Shown: positions 22,960 to 30,909 of the stretch, in pieces
Position numbering within the stretch: the stretch's first letter is position 1
Layout: each line of letters opens with the position of its first letter
Assembly (NCBI GenBank): GCA_002394395.1
Contig: DGTR01000022.1
Coordinates: forward strand, 1-33,801
DNA from: Bacteroidales bacterium UBA4331
Lineage (GTDB): Bacteria; Bacteroidota; Bacteroidia; Bacteroidales; Paludibacteraceae
Direction: 5' to 3'
DNA: 33,801 bases
Program-made: the position numbers and the translations under genes
The notes under the pieces: model-generated
What the model saw: only the letters and a program-made list of their open reading frames with translations
What the model was told of the DNA's origin: nothing
The model's database searches: none

Positions 22960-24267
22960 TTAATCTTCTCGTTTGATACAAGCACCGATGGCATTGAGGC
23001 GGTGCTCGATGTCTTCGTAGCCGCGGTCGATCTGGTCTATATGGTCAATCTTGCTGGTGCCATCCGCACTCATGGCGGCAATCAGCATCGCTATACCCGC
23101 ACGGATATCCGGGCTGGTCATGTTGTTTCGTTTGAGTTGGCGGGTGTGGTCGTGTCCGATGACTACCGCTCTGTGCGGGTCGCAAAGAATGATCTGCGCG
23201 CCCATGTCTATCAGTTTATCGACGAAGAACAAGCGGCTTTCGAACATCTTCTGATGAATCAAGACAGAGCCCTTCGCTTGTGTTGCCACCACTAAAAGTA
23301 CAGATAACAAGTCCGGCGTCAGACCCGGCCATGGGGCATCAGCGACGGTAAGGATTGAGCCATCGAGGAACGATTCGATCTGGTAATGTTCCTGCGCAGG
23401 AATAACGAGGTCGTCGCCTTCTTCGTCAATACGGATTCCCAGACGGCGGAAGGCATCGGGGATGATGCCCAAGTCTTTGATACCTGCATTTTTGATGCGT
23501 AGTTCGGAGCCGGTGATAGCCGCCATGCCGATGAACGAACCCACCTCAATCATATCCGGCAGGAGTTTATGTTGCGCGCCGTGAAGTTCTTTGACGCCCT
23601 CAATTGTCAGGAGGTTCGACCCCACTCCGCTGATCTTTGCGCCCATGTGATTCAGAAGCCGGCAGAGTTGCTGCACGTACGGTTCGCAAGCGGCGTTGTA
23701 GATCGTGGTGGTGCCTTTCGCAAGAACCGACGCCATGATAATATTTGCCGTTCCGGTGACAGACGCTTCGTCGAGCAGCATGTACGTACCTTGGAGGTGT
23801 TTGCCCTCAAAACGGTAAGCCAGCAGTTCCTGGTCGTATTCAAAGGTCGCACCGAGATTCACCATGCCCTGAAAATGCGTATCCAGACGCCGACGGCCTA
23901 TCTTGTCTCCGCCTGGCTTGGCGTATGTTACTTCGCCTAATCGCGCCAAAAGCGGACCAATCAACATAACCGAACCGCGGAGTTTGTTGCATTTCTTGAG
24001 GAAATCCGCACTCCTAAGATACGCCGTGTCGAGGTTTGCCGCCGTGAAGGCAAATTTGCCTTTCGCCAACTTCTCCACGGTCACGCCTATCGAACCGAGC
24101 AGGTCGATGAGGTTATTGACGTCCAGGATATTCGGCAGGTTGTCAATCACGACCGTCTCTTGGGTCAGGAGCACGGCACAAAGCACTTGCAACGCCTCGT
24201 TTTTTGCGCCTTGCGGGGTGATGGATCCATGGAGTTTATGTCCGCCTTCGATTACAAATGTTGCCAT
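22960..24267 (-). CDS. murA: UDP-N-acetylglucosamine 1-carboxyvinyltransferase (Asp variant)
   Basis: MurA performs the first committed step of peptidoglycan synthesis, moving enolpyruvate from PEP to UDP-GlcNAc. The 435-residue protein has the conserved Lys22-Asn23 pair (QGAKNEALQ) and the full twin-domain repeat. The active-site loop reads PGGDKIGRRRLDTH: Asp121 takes the place of the usual cysteine (Cys115 in Escherichia coli). Natural Cys-to-Asp MurA enzymes are known and are insensitive to fosfomycin, so the same is predicted here. It lies between murB and hpt in one minus-strand run. Confidence 0.96.
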   Translation of the reverse strand: MATFVIEGGHKLHGSITPQGAKNEALQVLCAVLLTQETVVIDNLPNILDVNNLIDLLGSIGVTVEKLAKGKFAFTAANLDTAYLRSADFLKKCNKLRGSVMLIGPLLARLGEVTYAKPGGDKIGRRRLDTHFQGMVNLGATFEYDQELLAYRFEGKHLQGTYMLLDEASVTGTANIIMASVLAKGTTTIYNAACEPYVQQLCRLLNHMGAKISGVGSNLLTIEGVKELHGAQHKLLPDMIEVGSFIGMAAITGSELRIKNAGIKDLGIIPDAFRRLGIRIDEEGDDLVIPAQEHYQIESFLDGSILTVADAPWPGLTPDLLSVLLVVATQAKGSVLIHQKMFESRLFFVDKLIDMGAQIILCDPHRAVVIGHDHTRQLKRNNMTSPDIRAGIAMLIAAMSADGTSKIDHIDQIDRGYEDIEHRLNAIGACIKRED

Positions 24268-24305
24268 CTAATTATTTACTATTTAATCATTTACCATTTG
24301 TTTAT
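24268..24305 (-). repeat. AAATGGTAAATG-type repeat upstream of murA
   Basis: On the minus strand the murB-murA gap reads AAATGGTAAATGATTAAATA followed by GTAAATAATTAG, ending next to the murA ATG. It shares the 12-mer AAATGGTAAATG with the repeat before the phospholipase gene (14151-14184), in the same orientation relative to the gene. Confidence 0.65.
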
Positions 24306-25235
24306 TTAAATATAATTCACTTCAGGGTGAATGTCAATGCCGAATTTCTCTTTGACGCTCGCGCTGACTTGCGCGGCAAGGGCGATGATTTCGTCCGGGG
24401 TAGCGTGGTTGGCGTTGACGATGACCAACGGTTGTTTGGGCCACACCTGCGCACCGCCAAGCGTCTTTCCTTTCCATCCGCATTGCTCGATCAGCCACGC
24501 AGCAGGAATCTTCACACCTTGCGGGGAAGGAAAATTGGGCATGTCGGGATAGAGTTCTAACAAAGCTTTCGCCTTTTCTTCGGGCACGAACGGATTCATG
24601 AAGAACGAACCCGCGGAATCCACTTCGCCGACCGTCGGCAGTTTTGCCATGCGGGTCTGGATGATCTCCTCGCGGGTCTTGGTCGCGTCACCGGGTTTTA
24701 CTTTATAGACCACCGACGTGACGATATATTTACCTTTCAGCTCGTGCTTGAAAGCGCTGTCGCGATAACCGAACCGGCATTCTTCATTGCTGAACACGCG
24801 CTCCTCGAGGGTCTCGACATCTAATGTATTCACCCGCAGGATCACATCTTTCGCTTCCACGCCGTACGCGCCGACGTTCTGTACCGCCGAGGCACCCACT
24901 TCGCCGGGGATGAGGCTCAGCTTCTCCAATCCGCTATAGCCCATGTCGGTCAGTTGGGCAATCATATCGTCAAGCCGCAAACCGTTCTGCGCCTCGACCG
25001 TCTCGTCGTCCAAGAACCGCGCACGCGCCATCCCGGAATGCAGGATCACGCCGTCAAAATCTTTCGTAAAGAGCAGATTGGATCCCTGCCCGATATGCAA
25101 AATTCGTTCGCCCTTATGCTCCCTCAACACCTCACGCAACTCGTCCAGCGAGTAGTACTCGATGAACAGTTTTGCTTTAGCGTCGATGCCGAAGGTGTTA
25201 TACGGCAGAAGGGATATATTAGATACAACAAGCAT
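24306..25235 (-). CDS. murB: UDP-N-acetylenolpyruvoylglucosamine reductase
   Basis: MurB is the FAD enzyme that reduces the MurA product with NADPH to UDP-MurNAc. From ATG 25235 the protein has 309 residues: the FAD-binding segment ILHIGQGSNLLF, the IPGEVGASAVQNVGAYG loop, Tyr-Arg in GYRDSAFK, the proton-donor serine in AGSFFMNP (Ser210) and the C-terminal Glu305 in HPEVNYI. The frame can be extended to 25277, but those residues lie inside nadE and match nothing in MurB. The start overlaps the nadE end by 17 bases. It stands next to murA, so two consecutive cell-wall steps are encoded together. Confidence 0.96.
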   Translation of the reverse strand: MLVVSNISLLPYNTFGIDAKAKLFIEYYSLDELREVLREHKGERILHIGQGSNLLFTKDFDGVILHSGMARARFLDDETVEAQNGLRLDDMIAQLTDMGYSGLEKLSLIPGEVGASAVQNVGAYGVEAKDVILRVNTLDVETLEERVFSNEECRFGYRDSAFKHELKGKYIVTSVVYKVKPGDATKTREEIIQTRMAKLPTVGEVDSAGSFFMNPFVPEEKAKALLELYPDMPNFPSPQGVKIPAAWLIEQCGWKGKTLGGAQVWPKQPLVIVNANHATPDEIIALAAQVSASVKEKFGIDIHPEVNYI

Positions 25236-27150
25236 CGCTCGGCATTCTCCAATCGCCCCGCGGGGACAGTGAAACATTTACTACTTTCGGTCCGTCGGGC
25301 ATCGCGGAACGCTTGAACTGCTGCGTACAGAAACGCCGCATGAACACCGCCAGCCATTTCTCGATGGTCGCTTCGTCGTATTGGTCTTCAAAGGCCTGGC
25401 ACGCCATGTATTTGATTTTCTCGCGGGTGAAACCGAATCGCATAAAATAGTACAGGAAGAAATCATGCAGCTCGTACGGACCTACTTTGTCTTCGGTCTT
25501 CTGCGCGATCTCTCCGTTCTCGTCGGTGGGCAGCAGTTCCGGAGAAACCGGTGTCTCTACCACGTCGAGCAGGATAGAACGCAGCGGTTCGCCGTAGAGG
25601 TTCTCTGCCGCATATCTGACAAGATACTTCACCAGCGTCTTCGGGATACCTGCGTTGATGCCGTACATCGACATCTGATCGCCGTTGTAGGTACACCATC
25701 CGAGTGCTAACTCGCTCAGATCGCCTGTCCCGACAACAATGCCGTTCAGTTCGTTCGCCAGATCCATGAGGATCATCGTCCGCACACGCGCTTGCGCATT
25801 CTCGTACGTCGCGTCGCGGACGTCCATATCGTGTCCTATGTCATTCAGATGCTGCGTAGTCACCTCGCAAATAGATATCTCGCGGTGGGTGATTCCGAGC
25901 TCTTCCATGAGTTGCAAAGCGTTCTGGTAAGTTCTGTCCGAAGTGCCGAAGCCCGGCATCGTGACGCCCACAACGCGGCTGCGGTCATAGCCCAGCAGAT
26001 CGGCTGTCTGCACGCAAACCAACAACGCTAACGTACTGTCCAGACCGCCGGAGATACCGAGAACCACCGTCTCGGAGCGGGTATGTTCCCATCGCCGCGC
26101 AAGGGCAGATGTCTGTATAGAGAACACGTCCATGCAGTACTGGTCTTCCTTGCCTTTCTTAGGTAAGAAGGGCGACGGCGAGAAGGTGCGATGGATCGGT
26201 TCGGTAATATCGTCTTCCCGCTCGATAGGCGCCACGTTGATATGGCGGTAATGGCCGGCTTTGTCCTTCGTGAAGTTCGTATTCCGCTGCCTGTCGGTAC
26301 GCAAACGCTCGATATCGATCTCTTGAATAATCATCGTGCTCTCGCGTTGGAACCGTTCGCCCGTGGTCAAGATATCACCGTTCTCCGCGATATACGTACT
26401 ACCGGAGAACACGACATCGGTCGTCGATTCGCCCACGCCCGAAGAGGTATAGACATAGCCGCAGTGGACGCGTGCCGACTGCTGTTTGATCATCTGTTTG
26501 CGGAAGATATGTTTGCCGATGATGCAGTTTGAGGAGGAGAGGTTGAAGATGATCTCGGCTCCCTGGATAGCCAGCTGAGTGGATGGCGGCAGCGGAGACC
26601 AGAGGTCCTCACATATCTCGATTCCAAACGTATAATTGCGGGTACAAAACAGCAGATCCGTTCCAAACGGCACTTCCCCGCTCCATATCTCTATCTTCGG
26701 GATCCTCGGAGCAATGCCGCCGGGCGTATATTCGCGTGCCGCACGGCCCGAAGTGAACCACCGCTTCTCGTAGAACTCGCCCGTGTTCGGCAGATTCACC
26801 TTCGGCACAACGCCCATCACCTCGCCGTCTGTCATCACAAAAGCGCAGTTGAACAGGTCGTTATCCACCGGCAGCGGCGCGCCCACTAACACGATGATCG
26901 CTTTGCCGCGGGTGTAGTCGCATATCGCTTCCAACTCCCGCATGCAGCTCTGTTGCAGCTGTTGCGTGAAGAACAAATCCGCACAGGTATAGCCCGTCAC
27001 CGTCAGTTCCGGAAAACAGATCACCTCAACACCCTGCTCTATCGCCTCGTCAATCTGAACTTTCACCTGCTCCGCATTGTAGCGGCAATCTGCCACGCGC
27101 ATCGTCGGCACAGCGGCCGCCACACGCACAAATCCAAAATTGCTGTTCAT
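25219..27150 (-). CDS. nadE: Glutamine-dependent NAD synthetase
   Basis: NadE makes NAD from deamido-NAD, ATP and ammonia drawn from glutamine. The 643-residue protein combines an N-terminal nitrilase-fold amidase (triad Glu48 in FPELTVTGYT, Lys117 in VPKVNLPN, Cys180 in GIEICEDLW) with a C-terminal ATP-pyrophosphatase-type synthetase (P-loop GISGGLDST, about 365-373; TGDLSELALGWCTYNGD). Both active sites look intact. It is the first gene of the eight-gene minus-strand run and has its own promoter (27207-27177). Confidence 0.97.
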   Translation of the reverse strand: MNSNFGFVRVAAAVPTMRVADCRYNAEQVKVQIDEAIEQGVEVICFPELTVTGYTCADLFFTQQLQQSCMRELEAICDYTRGKAIIVLVGAPLPVDNDLFNCAFVMTDGEVMGVVPKVNLPNTGEFYEKRWFTSGRAAREYTPGGIAPRIPKIEIWSGEVPFGTDLLFCTRNYTFGIEICEDLWSPLPPSTQLAIQGAEIIFNLSSSNCIIGKHIFRKQMIKQQSARVHCGYVYTSSGVGESTTDVVFSGSTYIAENGDILTTGERFQRESTMIIQEIDIERLRTDRQRNTNFTKDKAGHYRHINVAPIEREDDITEPIHRTFSPSPFLPKKGKEDQYCMDVFSIQTSALARRWEHTRSETVVLGISGGLDSTLALLVCVQTADLLGYDRSRVVGVTMPGFGTSDRTYQNALQLMEELGITHREISICEVTTQHLNDIGHDMDVRDATYENAQARVRTMILMDLANELNGIVVGTGDLSELALGWCTYNGDQMSMYGINAGIPKTLVKYLVRYAAENLYGEPLRSILLDVVETPVSPELLPTDENGEIAQKTEDKVGPYELHDFFLYYFMRFGFTREKIKYMACQAFEDQYDEATIEKWLAVFMRRFCTQQFKRSAMPDGPKVVNVSLSPRGDWRMPSDACCI

Positions 27151-27176
27151 AAATTCATTTATACATTTTTAGCGCA

Positions 27177-27207
27177 CAAAGATACAACTTTTTTTGCACA
27201 TATCAAA
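27177..27207 (-). promoter_or_regulatory. nadE operon promoter
   Basis: On the minus strand TTTG (27207-27204), a 19-base spacer, then TATCTTTG (27184-27177). It overlaps the divergent promoter at 27193-27224. Confidence 0.82.
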
Positions 27208-27224
27208 ATTTTTTTGTAATTTTG
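27193..27224 (+). promoter_or_regulatory. Promoter of the carboxypeptidase-regulatory-domain gene
   Basis: TTTG (27193-27196), a 20-base spacer, then TAATTTTG (27217-27224). Transcription would begin a few bases before the ATG at 27243, leaving a very short leader. Confidence 0.82.
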
Positions 27225-27242
27225 CGCCATATTTTGATAGAA

Positions 27243-28544
27243 ATGAAGACTTTGGTATTCATATTAGCTCTTGTGAGCACGTTTATAGGCCGTGTGGTGG
27301 ACCAGAACGGCGAACCTATTCCGTACGCTACGGTCTATCCGGAGATTGCGCCGGAATGGGGCACGGCGACCAATAATGACGGTTTTTTCCGTTTTGAGGC
27401 GAACCTCACCAAAGACAGCCGCATCATCGTCTCCTGTATCGGTTATGAGAAGAAAACAGTCTTAGCGGAAAGTCTGTATTCTGTCAGTCCGGAGGACGGT
27501 CTGTATTCTGTAATCTTAAAAGAGCAGCCTATCGCCCTTGAGGAGACCGTCGTCGCCGCCAAGAAAAGCAAACAACGCAACAAACGCAAACAGATGGCGG
27601 AGCTCCTGCACGCCGTTTATGTGAAGCTCGAGGAGCAGTTCCCTGATGACAATGCCCAATACCAAGTTGTCAGCGACGTCCAGATGCTTTCCGACGGCAG
27701 CACATGGGGCATGGAGCAGATGATTGCGAATATCGTGGTCCTGCCCGAACGAGCCAAAGAAGGACGCGACTCCGTGCAGTTTCAGGGACGTTTCTGCAAA
27801 CGCTTCTTCGATGCCCGCAAACGTGCGCAAGCAGATTCTATTCTTGCCTCTGATGCCCTTGAGCGCATGGAGCAGAAAGCGGCTCCGAAAGGTCATCCTG
27901 CCAATATGTTACGCAGGGCGGCAAACGCCGTAGATAGCGGCGTCGTGGTGCATCGTGCGCTTTTCGGCATCGGAAACATGCGCTATGATTTTGAGCAGGC
28001 AATGACCGATACCAGGCATTGGACCGTTTCCAACGAGTCCGAGGGCGAGACAGTCCTCACCCACACACAGTCGGTCAGCCGGTACTTAGGATGCTTCAAG
28101 ATGACCTTCCAACGCCATTATATAGTGGATTCGCGCACGTACGAAGTGCGCCGTTTCTCCGAGCACGCGGAGGTCAAGGTCTTCATTCCGTTTGGCATCA
28201 AACTCAATGCCGACCAACTGCAGATGCTCAATCTGGTCAACATGAGCGAGAACTCCATCGAGAAATTCCGCCTCAAACGTCTCCGCGGCACTGTCGATCT
28301 CAACACTATCTATCAACGCCGTCCTGTTACTTCCGCCTCTTCCGTCTCTTCCGCTGAGCGTGTTTACATTCTCGAGAAGAACATGATCTGCGACGCGCAT
28401 ATCTTAGGTTCCAAGAAGGCGGAGATTCCCTTGATTATCAAGGCTACGCAGCGTGTGACGGACCTCCAGACGGAGAACGTCAAACCCCTCTCTCCGTCCC
28501 AAATCACCCGCCGCGTCCGCCGCGAGATCGTCGAGATCTATTGA
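27243..28544 (+). CDS. Secreted protein with carboxypeptidase-regulatory-like N-domain
   Basis: The 433-residue protein begins with a signal peptide (MKTLVFILALVSTF) directly followed by a CarboxypepD_reg-like beta-sandwich (about 16-95: GRVVDQNGEPIPYATVYPE, DGFFRFEANL, IIVSCIGYEKK). The remaining 330 residues are a conserved Bacteroidales region of unknown function (QMAELLHAVYVKLEEQFPDD, FIPFGIKLNADQLQMLNLVN) with no barrel or plug, so this is not a TonB receptor. A frame opening at TTG 27222 would begin inside the -7 element, so ATG 27243 is the start. Residues 77-91 come from a TGACAGA-family repeat and residues near 363-371 from a 9-base tandem repeat. Function unknown; an envelope role is likely. 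Confidence 0.87.
   Translation: MKTLVFILALVSTFIGRVVDQNGEPIPYATVYPEIAPEWGTATNNDGFFRFEANLTKDSRIIVSCIGYEKKTVLAESLYSVSPEDGLYSVILKEQPIALEETVVAAKKSKQRNKRKQMAELLHAVYVKLEEQFPDDNAQYQVVSDVQMLSDGSTWGMEQMIANIVVLPERAKEGRDSVQFQGRFCKRFFDARKRAQADSILASDALERMEQKAAPKGHPANMLRRAANAVDSGVVVHRALFGIGNMRYDFEQAMTDTRHWTVSNESEGETVLTHTQSVSRYLGCFKMTFQRHYIVDSRTYEVRRFSEHAEVKVFIPFGIKLNADQLQMLNLVNMSENSIEKFRLKRLRGTVDLNTIYQRRPVTSASSVSSAERVYILEKNMICDAHILGSKKAEIPLIIKATQRVTDLQTENVKPLSPSQITRRVRREIVEIY
27473..27513 (+). repeat. TGACAGA repeat (complement) in the carboxypeptidase-regulatory gene
   Basis: Words TCTGTAT (27473-27479), TCTGTCA (27480-27486), TCTGTAT (27500-27506) and TCTGTAA (27507-27513) are complements of TGACAGA and its variants. 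The 13-base spacer GTCCGGAGGACGG differs by two bases from the complement of the 13-base spacer in the dsbD-like gene. It codes LYSVSPEDGLYSV between two beta-strand segments. Confidence 0.82.
28330..28356 (+). repeat. 9-base tandem repeat CTTCCGYCT, three units
   Basis: CTTCCGCCT, CTTCCGTCT and CTTCCGCTG are adjacent 9-base units giving a Ser/Ala-rich stretch (SASSVSSAE) in a loop of the protein. In-frame slippage would change its length by three residues per unit. Confidence 0.75.
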
Positions 28545-28705
28545 TACCAGACTTCCCCGTCCGTAATGGGTACGTGATGGGTAGTACAATGACTAACGAA
28601 TATCCAACGAATAACTAACTTATCACTAACGATTGGACTTTCGGTGGAGCTGATTTGAGCCAGTTTGGACGGAGTTCAAACCTCGTTCCTATACAAAAAA
28701 TGACA

Positions 28706-28846
28706 TGACACTTTTGACACTTTGACACTTTCTATCTTTTTGATAGCTTACATAGTGTCTTCAATATCAAAATGTCAGGAAGCGAATAAAAATCGCACGC
28801 ATTTTTGACATTATGAAAGAAAGTGTCAAAAGTGTCAAAAGTGTCA
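28706..28846. repeat. Interrupted inverted repeat made of TGACACTTT words
   Basis: The left arm (28706-28732) has three TGACACTTT-like units; the right arm (28819-28846) has three complementary AAAGTGTCA units. The arms pair over 27-28 bases with one base of difference. A smaller pair AATGTCA (28771-28777) and TGACATT (28806-28812) is nested in the 86-base loop. Confidence 0.85.
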
Positions 28847-28864
28847 GTGCAAATTTTTATACGA

Positions 28865-28986
28865 CCGGCATCCGATGCCGGGGAAAAGAAGAAAGGGAGG
28901 GATTCAATCCCGCGGAACTACCAAGAAAGAAGAACCTGAGAAAGAAAGACCTGCCTGCTCGGATTGTTGAGCAGGCAGGAGTTCCG
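28865..28986. other. Cluster of hairpins, possible structured RNA
   Basis: Four paired elements follow one another: CCGGCATC-C-GATGCCGG (28865-28881), GGGATT-C-AATCCC (28899-28911), and an outer stem CGGAACT (28913-28919) with AGTTCCG (28980-28986) enclosing a purine-rich strand and an 11-base perfect stem CCTGCCTGCTC/GAGCAGGCAGG (28950-28979). No U-tract follows. Direction of transcription is unknown. Confidence 0.5.
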
Positions 28987-29112
28987 AAAGATCGAGTTAT
29001 CGGGTTATCGAGAAAACGAATCTTAATCGCCCATATATGGTCGATGCTATCTTAATTCTTGCCCCGTTATGGTATATTCCTTCTCCCTAACTTCAGCGCA
29101 AGGTCTGCTGAT

Positions 29113-29427
29113 TTATGACCATTTGAACCAGCCATCCTTTTTATTGCGGTCGCGATAGTAATTGTTGCGTCCCTCTTTGGTCATTCCGCGCGTATCTTTG
29201 TTGTACTGCGACATGCGGTCGTAGTAATCGGCAGACGCTTTCATACCGCTTTCCCATGCTCTTTTCATGCCTTCCGTGGAATACTCAAACACCTTATATT
29301 CATCAATATGTAGTGCAGAAGCGGTTTGTTGCACATTTTGGTTGGTTCCCATAAAGACGAACATCACACCTTGGTTTTTCATGGAGTCTATCAATTTTAC
29401 GACGCGGTCAAGGGATCCGGTTAAGAA
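29113..29427 (-). pseudogene. C-terminal remnant of a VWA-type domain protein
   Basis: About 104 codons are open, read from just after the lipoprotein stop codon (29430-29428) to the stop at 29113. The segment LIDSMKNQGVMFVFMGTNQN..., then an YSTEGMKRAW motif, resembles the last strand-helix part of von Willebrand factor A-like domains common in Bacteroidota and phage-linked genes, but the metal-binding DxSxS part and the rest of the fold are absent. The only start candidates are a TTG at 29394 and an internal ATG at 29382. The frame is the same as that of the upstream lipoprotein, whose TGA separates them. The gene was probably truncated by a rearrangement near 29425. Confidence 0.55.
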
Positions 29428-30216
29428 TCAATTGTTTAGTGTTTTATATTGTTCATGGAACTTGTAGAGGAGAACCATGCAGCTATGCAGTTGTTCTTCC
29501 ATCGGTTTGGACTTATCCAAATCTTCGTAATTGATGAACATGGTATTATGAGAAAGCATCTCGTCTATCGCTTCTTTAAGAAAAACGATGGTTTCTCCGG
29601 TTTCTCCATCCCATTCTTCTAACACATTACCATCTGCTCGGTTAAAAACCACCGTATTAGGGGCCGTAATGGAGTCTCCTGCAAATATGATGGAATGAAA
29701 CCTTGCGGGAAAGTCGGGGAGCGTAATCGCTAAAGCTTGTTTTTCAGGAGAAATAACATGCACATCCAATTTTACACCATAAAACTTTTCATCCCCATTG
29801 TTTGAATGAACGACCGTTTGTGTCATGAGAGGATAACCTAAGTCTTCCGGTGTTTCTATATACCATGTGCTGATAATATCCGCAAAACGCATAACAAGGG
29901 AGTCATAGAAATACGCAAGCTCTTCCTTTGTGTTTAATTCTTCGGACATCAATAATCCTTGCAGATAAAAAGCATAATATCGTGCGCTTTCACGGATATC
30001 TTCGTCTGGAATTGTAGTTACATGGTATTCCAGCGAATCCAGAAAACAGTTAAGTTCTTCTTTTATTTCCAGATAGCTGCGATTTGTGTCCACAACTGCT
30101 CTCATGACATCTACCATCAATGAGTCTGTTGATGTCGGGATGTCTCTGCTGTTTTCTTGTTTCGTACCACATGCGACCAGCGCTAAGAAAGGTAAAATAA
30201 ATAATAGTTTTTTCAT
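29428..30216 (-). CDS. Lipoprotein of unknown function
   Basis: The 262-residue product begins MKKLLFILPFLALVACGTK, a lipoprotein signal peptide with lipobox LVAC, so it is membrane anchored outside the cytoplasm. The body is acidic and mixed alpha/beta, with helical segments around residues 35-115 and a later part (ALAITLPDFPARFHSIIFAG, GETGETIVFLKEAIDEML) that I do not recognise. It follows the SanA-like gene by about 50 AT-rich bases, with no clear promoter between. The stop is followed in frame by the VWA remnant. Accessory-island gene; function unknown. Confidence 0.8.
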   Translation of the reverse strand: MKKLLFILPFLALVACGTKQENSRDIPTSTDSLMVDVMRAVVDTNRSYLEIKEELNCFLDSLEYHVTTIPDEDIRESARYYAFYLQGLLMSEELNTKEELAYFYDSLVMRFADIISTWYIETPEDLGYPLMTQTVVHSNNGDEKFYGVKLDVHVISPEKQALAITLPDFPARFHSIIFAGDSITAPNTVVFNRADGNVLEEWDGETGETIVFLKEAIDEMLSHNTMFINYEDLDKSKPMEEQLHSCMVLLYKFHEQYKTLNN

Positions 30217-30267
30217 AGTTGTAAAAGTTTAAATTTGTTAATTTATATTCCAATAGGTATCTTAATT

Positions 30268-30897
30268 TTATCTATGCCTATGGGAGTGTTTGGAATTACT
30301 GATGACAGTATATGGCAATAGAATTACTGCTTTAGTTCGCGCAAGCGTTTCCCGGCAGAACTGCCATACTTTCCAATACCAGATATCCGTATCTTTTGCA
30401 TTATACGCGACAGGGGTCTCATGAAAGAGTATTGCTCCGTAAAAAACCGCACGTTGATTATGAAAATGTTGAGAAATAATCGTCAAAGAAGGGTAACTAT
30501 ATCCAAACACATCACCATGCGTATTGAGAGAAGCAAAGGTACTTGTCCCATGATAATCAATCGCTTCAACCGGAATATCTGCTTTTTTCAAATCGGCTAA
30601 CATAGAATCCACTTCCTTATAATCATCGTACAAGTTCTCACCGGAAACAATAATATAATCGATTTTGCCCGCTTTGTATAAATCTATGGCCGCTTGCACA
30701 CGAGCCTCGTAATATGGGCTTGTTTTGCTGCTTCGTCCTGTTCCGAGAAGCAAACCAAACGTATTGTGAGGAATAGCATCTATATCATCATAGCATTTTC
30801 CCTTGCTTACACGAACTACGAGCAAATTGCACGCAAGAACAATAGCAACCAGTATAGCGGTTGCGACAGAAAGTATTATGATGCTTTTTCGTTTCAT
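30268..30897 (-). CDS. SanA/YdcF-like DUF218 membrane protein
   Basis: The 209-residue protein has one N-terminal membrane helix (about residues 5-28) and then a DUF218 fold: GLLLGTGRSS, an R-x-AAIDLYKAGKIDYIIVSG segment, a tyrosine/aspartate-rich loop and HGTSTFASLNTHGDVFGY, ending with a hydrophobic IISQHFHNQRAVFYG part. This is the SanA-type branch, associated in Escherichia coli with envelope barrier function and vancomycin exclusion at high temperature. The reaction is unknown. The C-terminal tail is His/Arg-rich (SKHSHRHR). It follows the WG-repeat gene by 12 bases, so the two are probably co-transcribed. Confidence 0.87.
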   Translation of the reverse strand: MKRKSIIILSVATAILVAIVLACNLLVVRVSKGKCYDDIDAIPHNTFGLLLGTGRSSKTSPYYEARVQAAIDLYKAGKIDYIIVSGENLYDDYKEVDSMLADLKKADIPVEAIDYHGTSTFASLNTHGDVFGYSYPSLTIISQHFHNQRAVFYGAILFHETPVAYNAKDTDIWYWKVWQFCRETLARTKAVILLPYTVISNSKHSHRHR

Positions 30898-30909
30898 ACT
30901 TATATGCGT

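Larger units (their letters stand above)
28545..29112. other. 568-base gene-poor stretch with palindromes and TGACAC repeats
   Basis: No convincing gene is seen. 28560-28640 holds irregular ATGGGTA and CTAACGA words; 28706-28846 a large interrupted inverted repeat of TGACAC words; 28865-28986 several strong hairpins. A possible 80-codon frame (28813-29055, starting MKESVKSVKSVSANFY) overlaps these structures, and its start is itself inside the GTGTCA repeats; I regard it as doubtful. Base composition and the decayed gene downstream suggest an insertion boundary or remnant. Confidence 0.6.

Noticed and set aside
23757..23775. TGACAGACGCTTCG in murA resembles the repeat word plus spacer
   Set aside because: It encodes the conserved MurA segment DEASVTGT, so it is ordinary coding sequence; there is no second word nearby.
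28813..29055. An 80-codon frame starting MKESVKSVKSV
   Set aside because: Its first codons are the GTGTCA repeat read as protein and the rest coincides with hairpins; no family resemblance. Kept only as a doubtful possibility in the stretch description.
29085..29106. CAGACCTTGCGCTGA-like sequence on the minus strand after the VWA remnant
   Set aside because: Only loosely similar to the CAGACCGCTTCGCTGA core, with no flanking words.
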